This document shows, piece by piece, positions 1-7,067 of a DNA stretch of 13,047 nucleotides (position 1 is the first letter of the stretch; the number at the start of each line of letters is the position of its first letter). The position numbers and the translations under genes were made by a program. The stretch comes from Davidsoniella eucalypti (lineage: Eukaryota; Ascomycota; Sordariomycetes; Microascales; Ceratocystidaceae): assembly GCA_004009845.1 (NCBI GenBank), contig RMBW01000318.1:1-13047 (forward strand). Reading direction: 5' to 3'. A model generated the notes under the pieces. It was not told the origin of the DNA, did no database searches, and was given only the letters and a program-made list of their open reading frames with translations.

Positions 1-1107
1 CCAGGACTAGTTTGCGGTGGTCTTCAAGGGACCCGCTGGAATAGATACAGACGTCGTCGATATAGGCGTCACAGTTGATACCATGCCATTTGTCCAGCAC
101 TACGTTGATGCGGCGTTGGAAGGCAGCTGGGGCGTTGGTAAGCCCGAAGGGGACGACATTCCACTGGAAGGCACCCAGTGGGGTGCGAAAGGCTGTTAAG
201 TGTTCAGAGCCTGGGGCAATTCGGATGCGGTGGAAGGCCGAGATAACGTCTACCTTGGAAACCCATTCAGAACCTGTGATGCGACGCAGAGTTTCTCCCA
301 TGAGAGGCAGGGGGTACTTGTCCTTGATTGATGCGTTGTTAACTCCACGGTAGTCTACGCAGAAGCGTACTCCGCCTCCTGGTTTATTGACGAAGAGGAC
401 GGAGGAACCGTGTTCCGAGTCAGAGGGGCTAATGAACTGGGTGCCTTTGAGGCCTTCCAGGGTCTTTTGGAGGACGAGGAGTTCCGGGCGTGTGAGGGGG
501 TAGAGCGACTGGGTAGGGATTTTGGCGCCTGGTTTGAGCCTGATTTCCAAGTCTACTCCTGGCCTGTGCGGGGGTAGTGTCTCGGCTAGTTTAGGGTCGA
601 AAGCCGAGGCTACTGGCTCTAACCAGTCGGGTAAATGCGGACGTGATTTGTCCTTATGGGCGAGAGCGATCTGGATGTTCTCCAGCGAAGCTCTATAAAT
701 ACTCACGTTGCCCTCCTCGCTGCAGAGTTTATAAAATTCCTCTGCGTTTAGCTCTTCAGCAGGTGCGATAATCACCTCTTGTTTCCGAGGCCGGAGCCTT
801 ACATCGTTGTTTACCAACCATCTCTGGCCTAGGATGATGTCCTCAGTTTGGCCAGGAACCACGTAGGCCCAAATGGTTTCTTGGTGGCCGTTGATGGTGA
901 GGGAGAAGGCGGCGATGGTGTCGATGTGCGGGGGGTTGTCCTGTGTAGTGACTTGGACAATCTCTCGTTCGGAGATGGTGTGGGTGAGGATGGCGTGAGG
1001 GAGGAGACGCGGGGAACGACGGCGACAGTGAGGCAGCCACTATCCACGAGGGCCTTAGTCGAGTAGTCACCTAAACTTACGTCTAAATAATTACCCGAGG
1101 CACTCAT
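1..1107 (-). CDS. pol: Element C pol: aspartic protease and first half of reverse transcriptase (partial, one frameshift)
   Basis: Pol polyprotein that matures Gag and copies the element RNA. From the Met at 1107 the protease motif ALVDSGC appears at residues 19-25, followed by VAVVP. The frame is then lost at a run of four C (1011-1014 on the plus strand as gggg); element B has five at the matching point. From 1039 to 1 the neighbouring frame is stop-free for about 346 codons and reads through the protease tail (WAYVVPGQTED, LGQRW), the linker (LPPHRPGVDLEI, PTQSLYPLTRPELL) and RT motifs (SSVLFVNKPGGG, RFCVDYRGVN, KVDVISAFHRIRI, VVPFGLTNAPAAF, and YIDDVCIYSSG with the catalytic Asp pair). 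The reading runs off the window. The Met at 1107 is conserved, but translation may enter from gag by frameshift. The rest of this frame is intact, so the single indel may be recent or an assembly error. Confidence 0.85.
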
Positions 1108-1145
1108 TTCTAATCTGACTATTCTATCTCCAATTGATTCCCCCT

Positions 1146-1180
1146 GTCGGGGAGCGGTTTCCCCCGACTATCTAAAAATC
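1146..1180 (-). promoter_or_regulatory. Candidate -1 frameshift element at the gag stop of element C
   Basis: On the minus strand gag ends GAT TTT TAG. After a 3-nt spacer comes a perfect hairpin: GTCGGGG (1168-1162), a 9-nt loop and CCCCGAC (1152-1146). Element B has the same end of gag and the same spacer, with a hairpin of different sequence. A P-site slip on T TTT at the stop codon would move ribosomes to the -1 frame. In C that frame meets a stop before the protease unless one G is missing from the run at 1140-1144, so B is the cleaner case. Confidence 0.55.
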
Positions 1181-3160
1181 CGGCTCATTGCTGACTGAAG
1201 GGGCGGTGCTAGAGGATTGCGGTTGCGAGGTACTTAGACATTCATTGATCATTGAGCGAACATCCTCTAGGGAGATGGATGGCTTAGTGGCCGCGGCGTT
1301 GGCGCGGATGGCACCCCTGGCGTTGCGTGAGTTACGGCATTCTGCGGTGCTGTGGCCTGGTCTCTTGCATTTGGAGCAGAAGTTAGGGGAGCTTGGGCAG
1401 AACCTCGGGGAATGTCCCTTTAGGTTGCAGGAGGAGCAGGGGGGAGCGTCTGAGCACTTGAACGAGGAGTGCGTGGTCTGTTGACAAAAGAGGCAGGGCT
1501 TGAAAGTGGTTGCGCTGCTGTTCACGGGGGGCGCCTGAGAGGGCTGCATAGGGGTAGGCTGGCGCCAGTTGGAGGAGGTGGCGCGGCGAGCCTTGTTGGT
1601 TTCCTTGACTCTGGCGACAGGACGCATTGTTGCTATCATAGTGTCGAAGGGTCTGATGTGGAAGAGCGTGGCAAGGTGATCCTGCATGTCTGGGTGCAGG
1701 CCTTCTTGGAGGATGGACAGTAGTGTGTTATGGTCTGTAATTTGGGCTTTGTCGCGGAGGGCGCATAGGCGGTTGGTGAATGTTTCGAAAGGCTCGCTAG
1801 GTCCCTGCTTTATTTTCATCAGTAGGCGGTTGGCCGTTCTGGCGCGGTCTGGGTCGTCATAGCGTGAGTCTAGGTACGCGATAAATAGCTGGAAGCCGGT
1901 AGGGGACGCTAAGTGCTGAAGGTACTTGGGGCGGACTTGGTCCCTGATCTCGGGAGAGAGTGAGTTCATGGTGTAAGCTAGTTGGTCCCTAGGCGAGTGA
2001 AACCTCTGGAAGTCGACGAGGAATTTCTCGTTGAGCTCGTGCTTCCATGTGGTGTAGTCGAACGATCCGTCGAATTTGCGCACAGCGTCTAGGACGTCCT
2101 TACGGCGAGAGATGGAGTCTTCGCGGTTGGGGAGAATGGTAATGCCGCCAGCTAGGGGCGTTGATGTGGGCGTCGTAGAGGGTGCGTGTGTTTGAGCGGA
2201 GGTAGGAGCGTTACGGGTAGGGGCGGCTAGTTTGAGGCCATGACGTTCTAGGGTTTCAGCGAGAGCCGCTAGTTCTTCTTCCTCGTCGTATTCATCCTTG
2301 ACAACCGGTGGCTGGACAGGTTTCTTTGGTGTGAGGAAGGAGGTGATGTCTGTGGCAATGTCGTTGAGGAGCTCATAGAGCTTGTCCAGTTGGCCGAGTT
2401 CAGGGGCGTTCTCCTTGAGTAGGTTTTGGAGGGCGATCAACTGAATTTCCGCGATGTTTAGGTTCTCGTGGAATTGGAAGGCCCAGCGGCCTTTCTTGAG
2501 GGTGATCCAGTCCACCGGGTCCCTGGAGGCTGCTTGGAGTTTGCCTTGGTAGACCTGTGTGAGATAGTCGAGTGTACGTGTTGCCTCGGTGGAGTAGACC
2601 TTGGCGCGTGGGCGTCCGCAGATCGAGGTGCGCAGGGGAGCGGGCCTAGGCTGGGGGCCTATCTCTGGCTGGTGGAGGAAGGAGTCCATGTTGTCATCGA
2701 TGGTGTCCGAGCCAAACCCTAGTATGTGGGGGTTGGTCAGGGCGCGGACTGTGAGGATCTGTGCGCTTCGGGTGGACCGGATCCTAGTGGGCATGGGTGC
2801 AATGTGGCCAATGATGCCAGATGCGAAGGTCATGCAGTGAAGGTGGCTGTGGAAGTGCGAAGCGTGGGACAAGATAAGAGGACCAGCAGGGAAGGGGCCA
2901 AGTAGTTTGGCTAGGCGGGGACGCTCGGAGCGCTTGAAGAGGGAGAGGTAGCACCAGCCGGAGCGAGTCCACAGGCGTTTCTGCGAGTGAAAGGGGGTGG
3001 GGACGTGCTTGGCTTTGAAGGCCTGGATGAGGCGTAGCGTAGAGTCCGCTAGGAAGATAAAGATGATAGGGCCTAAAAAGAGGAAGGCTAGTGAATCGGT
3101 GAGGCCGTAAAAGAGGCCGAGGGCAATCTCCCAGACATGGAGAAGGATAGTGTGCATCAT
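1172..3160 (-). CDS. gag: Element C Gag: hydrophobic N terminus, capsid region, three zinc knuckles
   Basis: Structural protein of the retrotransposon particle, 662 aa and intact. Residues 4-38 form two hydrophobic stretches (ILLHVWEIALGLFYG and LAFLFLGPIIFIFLA). Residues 68-84 carry the motif GWCYLSLFKRSERPRLA, which recurs in Gag of B and F. Residues of about 290-310 are acidic. The capsid-like region begins near FDGSFDYTTW and includes FETFTNRLCAL. Three CCHC knuckles (CX2CX4HX4C) lie at 556-569, 575-588 and 595-608 and should bind the RNA genome. The double Met at 3160/3157 was chosen because it precedes the hydrophobic segment at the same place as in B. The gene follows its LTR, primer site and leader, and its stop overlaps a candidate frameshift site. 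No homologue of the N-terminal part is recognised outside this window. Confidence 0.92.
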   Translation of the reverse strand: MMHTILLHVWEIALGLFYGLTDSLAFLFLGPIIFIFLADSTLRLIQAFKAKHVPTPFHSQKRLWTRSGWCYLSLFKRSERPRLAKLLGPFPAGPLILSHASHFHSHLHCMTFASGIIGHIAPMPTRIRSTRSAQILTVRALTNPHILGFGSDTIDDNMDSFLHQPEIGPQPRPAPLRTSICGRPRAKVYSTEATRTLDYLTQVYQGKLQAASRDPVDWITLKKGRWAFQFHENLNIAEIQLIALQNLLKENAPELGQLDKLYELLNDIATDITSFLTPKKPVQPPVVKDEYDEEEELAALAETLERHGLKLAAPTRNAPTSAQTHAPSTTPTSTPLAGGITILPNREDSISRRKDVLDAVRKFDGSFDYTTWKHELNEKFLVDFQRFHSPRDQLAYTMNSLSPEIRDQVRPKYLQHLASPTGFQLFIAYLDSRYDDPDRARTANRLLMKIKQGPSEPFETFTNRLCALRDKAQITDHNTLLSILQEGLHPDMQDHLATLFHIRPFDTMIATMRPVARVKETNKARRATSSNWRQPTPMQPSQAPPVNSSATTFKPCLFCQQTTHSSFKCSDAPPCSSCNLKGHSPRFCPSSPNFCSKCKRPGHSTAECRNSRNARGAIRANAAATKPSISLEDVRSMINECLSTSQPQSSSTAPSVSNEPDF

Positions 3161-3359
3161 GGTGCAGAAATTGGATAAGTGCGGAAGAAACGTCGCGTTA
3201 ATTTATGGATAAAGTGTCAAGTGAGGTGAGGACGCTGCACTGAAAATATGATAAAAGGTTGAGTGAGGTATGGACGCTGCACTAGATAGTAAAGATAAAA
3301 AGGGTCAAGTGAGGTATGGACGCTGCACTGGATAGTAAAGTAATAAGTAAAAGCTGTAG
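3161..3359 (-). other. Element C leader (5' UTR between primer site and gag)
   Basis: This 199-nt stretch has no convincing gene. It contains three copies of a 27-nt repeat (3216-3330) and AT-rich spacers. It is the transcribed leader, where packaging or translation signals would be expected. Confidence 0.8.
3216..3330 (-). repeat. Three spaced 27-nt leader repeats in element C
   Basis: Copies lie at 3216-3242, 3258-3284 and 3304-3330 (consensus on the plus strand gtcaagtgaggtatggac followed by gctgcactg). Each can fold by AGTG/CACT, extended by AG/CT across one bulged base. The copies are nearly identical, so there is no covariation to support the fold. Their sequence is unrelated to the leader arrays of B and F. 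Confidence 0.75.
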
Positions 3360-3370
3360 ATCGGTATCAA
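3360..3370 (-). other. Self-primer binding site of element C
   Basis: On the minus strand TTGATACCGAT starts 2 nt after the LTR end. It is the exact 11-nt complement of ATCGGTATCAA at 3435-3425 inside the LTR. This matches Tf1 self-priming, in which the first 11 nt of the mRNA pair with the primer site. Confidence 0.75.
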
Positions 3371-3424
3371 AATGACACGAACTAGGTGAGGCAGTGGCAA
3401 GCAATCTAGTAGAAAGGACTTCGA

Positions 3425-3435
3425 TTGATACCGAT
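3425..3435 (-). promoter_or_regulatory. Presumed RNA 5' end (self-primer) of element C
   Basis: ATCGGTATCAA on the minus strand lies 55 nt downstream of the start of the TATA box, after a pyrimidine-rich tract. It pairs perfectly with the site at 3360-3370. The transcript start is inferred from the pairing and not measured. Confidence 0.65.
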
Positions 3436-3481
3436 GAAGGAGAAAGGCTAATATCTGTTGGAATACGGCGGGAATAGGTCC

Positions 3482-3490
3482 CTATTTATA
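3482..3490 (-). promoter_or_regulatory. LTR promoter TATA box, element C
   Basis: TATAAATAG on the minus strand, 60 nt inside the LTR start and followed by the motif GGACCTATTCCC that is conserved in B and F. Confidence 0.75.
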
Positions 3491-3503
3491 GCCGTTTATC
3501 TGA

Positions 3504-3519
3504 CTAGGTAAATACCTAG
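3504..3519. repeat. U3 palindrome of LTR C
   Basis: CTAGGTA-aa-TACCTAG, 14 bp upstream of the TATA box in the direction of transcription. It is unrelated in sequence to the palindromes of A and B but in the same position. Confidence 0.6.
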
Positions 3520-3550
3520 ACAAATACCAACTGGGCCTTAGCCCGTGACA

Positions 3551-3980
3551 ACTTGAGCAGGGAAAGGACGAAGCGAGGAGGGCAACGCGTTCCCGACGCG
3601 GTACGTGCTTGGCGATGTGGACTGGCCGATAAAACCGCTGGTGAAGGATAGATGCCTAAGTGGCTGTGGAAATGCTGGCTGTGACGAGGATGTCACGAGA
3701 GGCTGGACAGAAACCTAGGTGGCTGCGAGACGAGCACGTTCCTTGCGTTTGAACAGTGCTAAGTACCACCAGCCTGGTCTACTCCACGGGCGGTCCTCGG
3801 GCAGGCCTGCTGCTGACAGGGTGTAACCTTCGGGGGCTCCTGGCTGGGATCCAACATATGGACGCGGGCCAGGGCGAGCTTCTGCTTGACTACTAGGTAA
3901 AGCTCATAGTAAACCAAGGAAGGCGCAGTAAGTGAGGGGGGCCATAATGGCCAGATACAGAGGGCGAAGTCGACATAGTG
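3551..3980 (-). pseudogene. gag: Element F gag start, frameshifted and interrupted
   Basis: This is the N-terminal part of a Gag related to that of B. The start context (AAGTCACTATG) matches that of B. In successive frames one reads a hydrophobic stretch (DFALCIWPLWPP, SLVYYELYLVV), then EGYTLSAAGLP, then RPGWWYLALFKRKERARLA, the shared Gag motif, then LGFCPASRDIL. At least three frame changes are needed: just after the start, at the G-run 3831-3837 or close by, and after the basic motif near 3717. The coding trace is lost towards 3551, where C is inserted. It is non-functional as it stands. Identity is clear from the conserved motif; the precise break positions are approximate. Confidence 0.75.
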
Positions 3981-4018
3981 ACTTAGAAGCGCAAGGGGCA
4001 AGCAAGCGAACTGGTAGG

Positions 4019-4255
4019 GGCAAGCCTTGTAGGAGGAAGGCTGGACAAGGGGCAGACTGTTTTAGCAGAGTCTGGACAGGATAGGGGCAAACAGAGACGG
4101 TGTTTGGACAAAGAAGAGGGGAAAGCAAGCGGGCGGCTGGACAGAAGAGGGGCAAGCGGACGGCTTGACAGAATGGGAAGCAAGCGGACGGCTTGGACAG
4201 AAGTGAATACAGCGAGCAGATGCTCGGACAAAGGGGCAAGCGGATGCTTGGACAA
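4019..4255 (-). repeat. Leader hairpin array of element F (about 8 degenerate units)
   Basis: Each unit is a short inverted repeat followed on the plus strand by ggac. Stems include AGCCTT/AAGGCT (4023-4028 with 4037-4042), CAGACT/AGTCTG (4053-4058 with 4069-4074), CAAACA/TGTTTG (4088-4093 with 4101-4106), CAAGC/GCTTG (two to three units) and CGAGCA/TGCTCG (near 4213). Stem sequences vary while pairing is kept, which argues for selected RNA structure. One unit (4126-4139) has a weakened stem. The units nearest the LTR are almost identical to those of B. Confidence 0.8.
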
Positions 4256-4267
4256 GATAAAGAAGTT

Positions 4268-4278
4268 ATCGGTCTCAA
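4268..4278 (-). other. Self-primer binding site of element F
   Basis: TTGAGACCGAT on the minus strand, 2 nt inside the LTR end, is the exact complement of ATCGGTCTCAA at 4346-4336 in the LTR. Confidence 0.75.
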
Positions 4279-4392
4279 AATGAGACGATATACGAGGAGT
4301 TGCGATGAAAACTGGTCGTAAAAGAAATAGTTCGATTGAGACCGATGAAGGAGAAAGAGAAACTAAGACTAATAATCGGCGGGAATAGGTCC

Positions 4393-4401
4393 CTACTTAT
4401 A
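4393..4401 (-). promoter_or_regulatory. LTR promoter TATA box, element F
   Basis: TATAAGTAG on the minus strand, 55 nt upstream of the presumed RNA 5' end at 4346. This is the same spacing as in B and C. Confidence 0.7.
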
Positions 4402-4418
4402 GCCGATTCTAGTACTGA

Positions 4419-4432
4419 CAAGGAATGCCTTG
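4419..4432. repeat. U3 palindrome of LTR F
   Basis: CAAGG-aatg-CCTTG, identical to that of LTR B. Confidence 0.55.
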
Positions 4433-4462
4433 GCTAACCTTACTAGGCCTTAGTCTCTTACA

Positions 4463-7020
4463 TAGACAGGCGGTCGGTGACACCCAGAATGGAAGTATAG
4501 CCTGAAGAGGTGGGTAGTGGGCCAATAAAGTCCATTGCTAGTTCAGCCCAGGGTCTAGACGGTACTGGCAGAGGTTTCAATAGACCGCGCTTTTGCTCTC
4601 GCCAGATCTTGCTCTTGCCGCAAGAGGAGCAGTTGGACACGAATTGTCGGACGTCGTTAGTCAAGCCAGGCCAGGCATACTCGCGCGATACAAGATCACG
4701 AGTGATTGCTCTTCCGGGGTGTCCGGCCAGAGTAGAGTCGTGAGTCTGCTGGATGATCTTGGTTCTCAGGGGTTCGTAGTATGGGACCCAAAGTCTATCA
4801 CGCCAACGCAGCAGTCCGTCTTGGTCAACCTTACACTCGCTCATCTGCCATTGCAGACCCCAGTCGGCGGGGAACGAGCGAGCTTCATCTCGTACTAATT
4901 TACGAGCCAGCCACCAGCGGTTATTATTGGCAAGGGCTTGGTTCCATAGGTCAGTCATCTCGGGGTCAGCGAAAGGGGATGGTACTACTTCTCTAGTTGC
5001 GTTATCGTCAGTCGGCGCATCCTTGTCTGGCTCCTGAGCCCAAACTGCGCCGATTACTACCAGGTCATTGCTCGACTCACTCTTCTCGAGGAGTTGGTGC
5101 ACACGACTAGCCAGCCTATCGTCTTTTTCGTCGGCTGGCATGTCCTGGTCCCTTCTTGAAAGGGCGTCTGGTACGATTTGCTCGGTGCCTGGGCGGTGGC
5201 GCAGGCAGAAGCTAAAGTCAGAGAGCTCATATCCCCAGCGACGCTGTCTCTCGGCAAGCGTTCTCTTGGTGCGAAAGTACTCCAGATTGCGGTGGTCAGT
5301 CCATACCACAAAGTCAACCCCTAGGAGGAAATGGCGCCATTCTCGAATGGACCAGTAGATGGCCAACATCTCCTTATCGTGAATCGGGTAGTTGGCTTCC
5401 GGGGGAGTAAGCTTGCGCGAGAGGAAGGCGATGGGGTGCATAAGGCCATCATCGCCTCGCTGGGATAATTCTGCTCCTAAGGCGTAACCAGACGAGTCGG
5501 CGGTCAGTACAGTTTCTTTCAGGGGGTCAAAAGGAGTCAGAACAGGGGGAGTAAGGAAGGCTTTCTTAACTTCGGCAAAAGAGTGAGCGCAGGCATCAGA
5601 CCATACGAAAGGTGTGTCCTTCTTAGTTAACCCTACCAGAGGCGCCATTAATTCTGACAGTCGAGGCACAAAATCTCTGTAGAAATTCACGAAGCCGATA
5701 AACCCGCGTAAACCTTTCAATGTCGTAGGTGGTTTCCATTCACGAATCGCTAGGGTTTTCTCGGGGTCTGCCTTGATACCAATACCTGGGCCGACTATGA
5801 ATCCGAGGAACTTAATCTCCTTAGCCAGAAAGTGACACTTGCGCAAGTCGAGTTGGAGGCCGGCTTGGTCGAGTGCATGGACGATCTCGAGCACTAGTTG
5901 TCTATGCTCCTCCTCAGTACCGCTGGAGTAGATATCCACGTCATCGATATAAGCGCTGCAGCTAATACCCAGCCATTTCCGAAGGACCGAGTTGATGTAG
6001 CGTTGGAAAGCAGCAGGGGCATTGGTCAGACCGAAAGGGATGACGTTCCATTCGAAGGCCCCTAGGGGAGTCCGAAAAGCGGTTAACTCCTCATAGCCAG
6101 GGGCTATACGAATACGATGAAAAGCAGCAATGACATCTACCTTGGACACCCACTTGGCTTCCGAAATTTGCCGCAGGGTGTCGTGGATAAGGGGTAAGGG
6201 GTATGAGTCCTTTTTGGAAATAGCGTTGACTGCGCGGTAGTCTACGCAGAAACGAATTCCACCTCCAGGTTTCTTTACAAATAGCACTGGAGAGCCCACT
6301 TCAGACTTTGTGTCTTTATCCATTTAGTAGCCAGTAGTTCCGTCAGCGTCTTCTGCATCACCAACAACTCTGCGCGAGACAACGGATAAAGCGATTGTAC
6401 AGGTAACGTCTTTCCCTCCAGCAGCTCGATCTTCAAGTCCACTCCAGGCCGGTGTGGCGGGAGGTCCTTGGACGCTTTTGCCTCGAATGCGAGGCTACGG
6501 TCTTAACCATTCAGGCAGTGGAGGTCTCTCCTGTTCCTTTTGCGCTAATGCTCTGTTGACGTCCTCTAGTGTAATCCGGTAGATGGCGAGGTCGTCGTCG
6601 TTGTCGCAGAGCTTGTGGAATTCGTCAGGTGTCAGTTCTTCGGCCGTAGGGACTTCAATTTGTCCGGAACGAGGGTGCAAGTGCACGTCGTGGTTAATGA
6701 GCCAGCGTTGACCGAGTATCAGGTCTTCGGTCTGGCCGGGACGACGTAGGCCCATATGTCTTCGTGGTGGTCGGGCAAGTGTAGTGTGAACTGAGCGATT
6801 TGTGTGATAACGGAGGACTGGTCTGTGATGCAGCTAGGGATACCTTACGAGGTTCGATGGGTAAAGTCTTCGTAGCGTAGGCGAGTAGGCGCGGGGGCAC
6901 GACGGCGAGGCAGAGACAGCCACTGTCGACGAGAGCCTTCGTAGAAAAAGTATTCATAGATAAATCTAGATACGTTCCCTTAGCTCCCATCTCTAATCTA
7001 ACTATCTGTTCGCCTTCCAT
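4463..7020 (-). pseudogene. pol: Element B pol: protease, RT, RNase H, start of integrase; frameshifted and interrupted
   Basis: Read from the Met at 7020: protease with ALVDSGC, then a frame change near 6850; WAYVV and a second change near 6745; ILGQRWLINHDV to a stop at 6495; a third change there; the connector PPHRPGVDLKIELL; and a fourth change near 6322. A long open stretch (6323 to 4463, 620 codons) then covers RT (KVDVIAAF with Asp63, YIDDVDIYSS with Asp127-Asp128, counting from 6323), RNase H (TADSSGYALGAE, WTDHRNLEYF) and the integrase zinc domain (HX6H...CX2C). It ends just after the first integrase catalytic Asp (MDFIG), where F is inserted. Element A carries the missing part. As it stands it cannot make an active polyprotein. 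The frame changes are small indels, some probably in short runs. Confidence 0.88.
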
Positions 7021-7032
7021 CGTATCCTCCTT

Positions 7033-7067
7033 ACCAGGGCGCGACTTGTCCTGGTCACCTAAAAATC
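7033..7067 (-). promoter_or_regulatory. Candidate -1 frameshift element at the gag stop of element B
   Basis: Gag ends GAT TTT TAG. After 3 nt comes a perfect hairpin: ACCAGG (7055-7050), an 11-nt loop and CCTGGT (7038-7033). Re-reading from TTT TTA in the -1 frame is open without a stop into the protease Met at 7020 and through the DSG motif. The slip would be on the P-site Phe codon at a stop (T TTT TAG) and is not a standard X XXY YYZ heptamer. Confidence 0.6.

Larger units (their letters stand above)
1..3550 (-). mobile_element. Element C: youngest Ty3/gypsy (chromovirus-like) retrotransposon, 5' part
   Basis: From right to left this holds a 5' LTR (3373-3550), an 11-nt primer site, a repeat-bearing leader, a full gag and the start of pol (protease, first half of RT) running off the left edge. 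It interrupts the gag of element F at 3550/3551, so it is the latest insertion visible. The 3' LTR is outside the window, so LTR divergence and target duplication (candidate right copy: acttg at 3551-3555) cannot be checked. Its gag and pol differ strongly from those of A and B, so it is a separate family sharing the same LTR architecture. Confidence 0.9.
3373..3550 (-). repeat. 5' LTR of element C (178 bp)
   Basis: On the minus strand it begins TGTCACGGGC and ends CGTGTCA (TG...CA). Boundaries come from comparison with LTRs B, F and A and from the primer site 2 nt beyond the end. It contains a palindrome at 3504-3519, a TATA box at 3482-3490, the GGGACCTATTCCC motif shared by B and F, a pyrimidine-rich tract, and the presumed transcript start at 3435. 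Only one LTR copy is in the window. Confidence 0.85.
3551..4462 (-). mobile_element. Element F: 5' fragment of a Ty3/gypsy element, nested in B and cut by C
   Basis: It consists of a 5' LTR (4281-4462), primer site, hairpin leader and a decayed start of gag. Its LTR begins directly inside the integrase gene of B (junction 4462/4463); the uninterrupted sequence is seen in A at 11056. Element C interrupts it at 3550/3551. The LTR differs from that of B at only about two positions, so F is recent, although its gag is very different. The candidate target duplication at the right end is tagac (4463-4467). Confidence 0.85.
4281..4462 (-). repeat. 5' LTR of element F (182 bp)
   Basis: On the minus strand it begins TGTAAGAGAC and ends CGTCTCA. 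Compared with LTR B it differs by one extra A near 4326 and one substitution near 4378. It holds a palindrome (4419-4432), a TATA box (4393-4401) and the self-primer (4336-4346). It abuts the cut integrase gene of B without extra bases. Confidence 0.88.

Noticed and set aside
3360..3370. Ordinary tRNA primer site
   Set aside because: I cannot check host tRNAs here, but the exact covarying match to the LTR in three elements is a better explanation.
3355..3550. LTR C ending at TGTAGA...ACA (3355) rather than 3373
   Set aside because: TG...CA would also fit, but comparison with B, F and A ends the LTR at TCA and leaves the 11-nt primer site 2 nt outside it in all cases.
6300..6330. Programmed frameshift inside RT of A and B
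   Set aside because: Both have a frame change here, but their sequences differ by one base at the site, the place is mid-connector, and no structure is seen; shared or independent decay is simpler.
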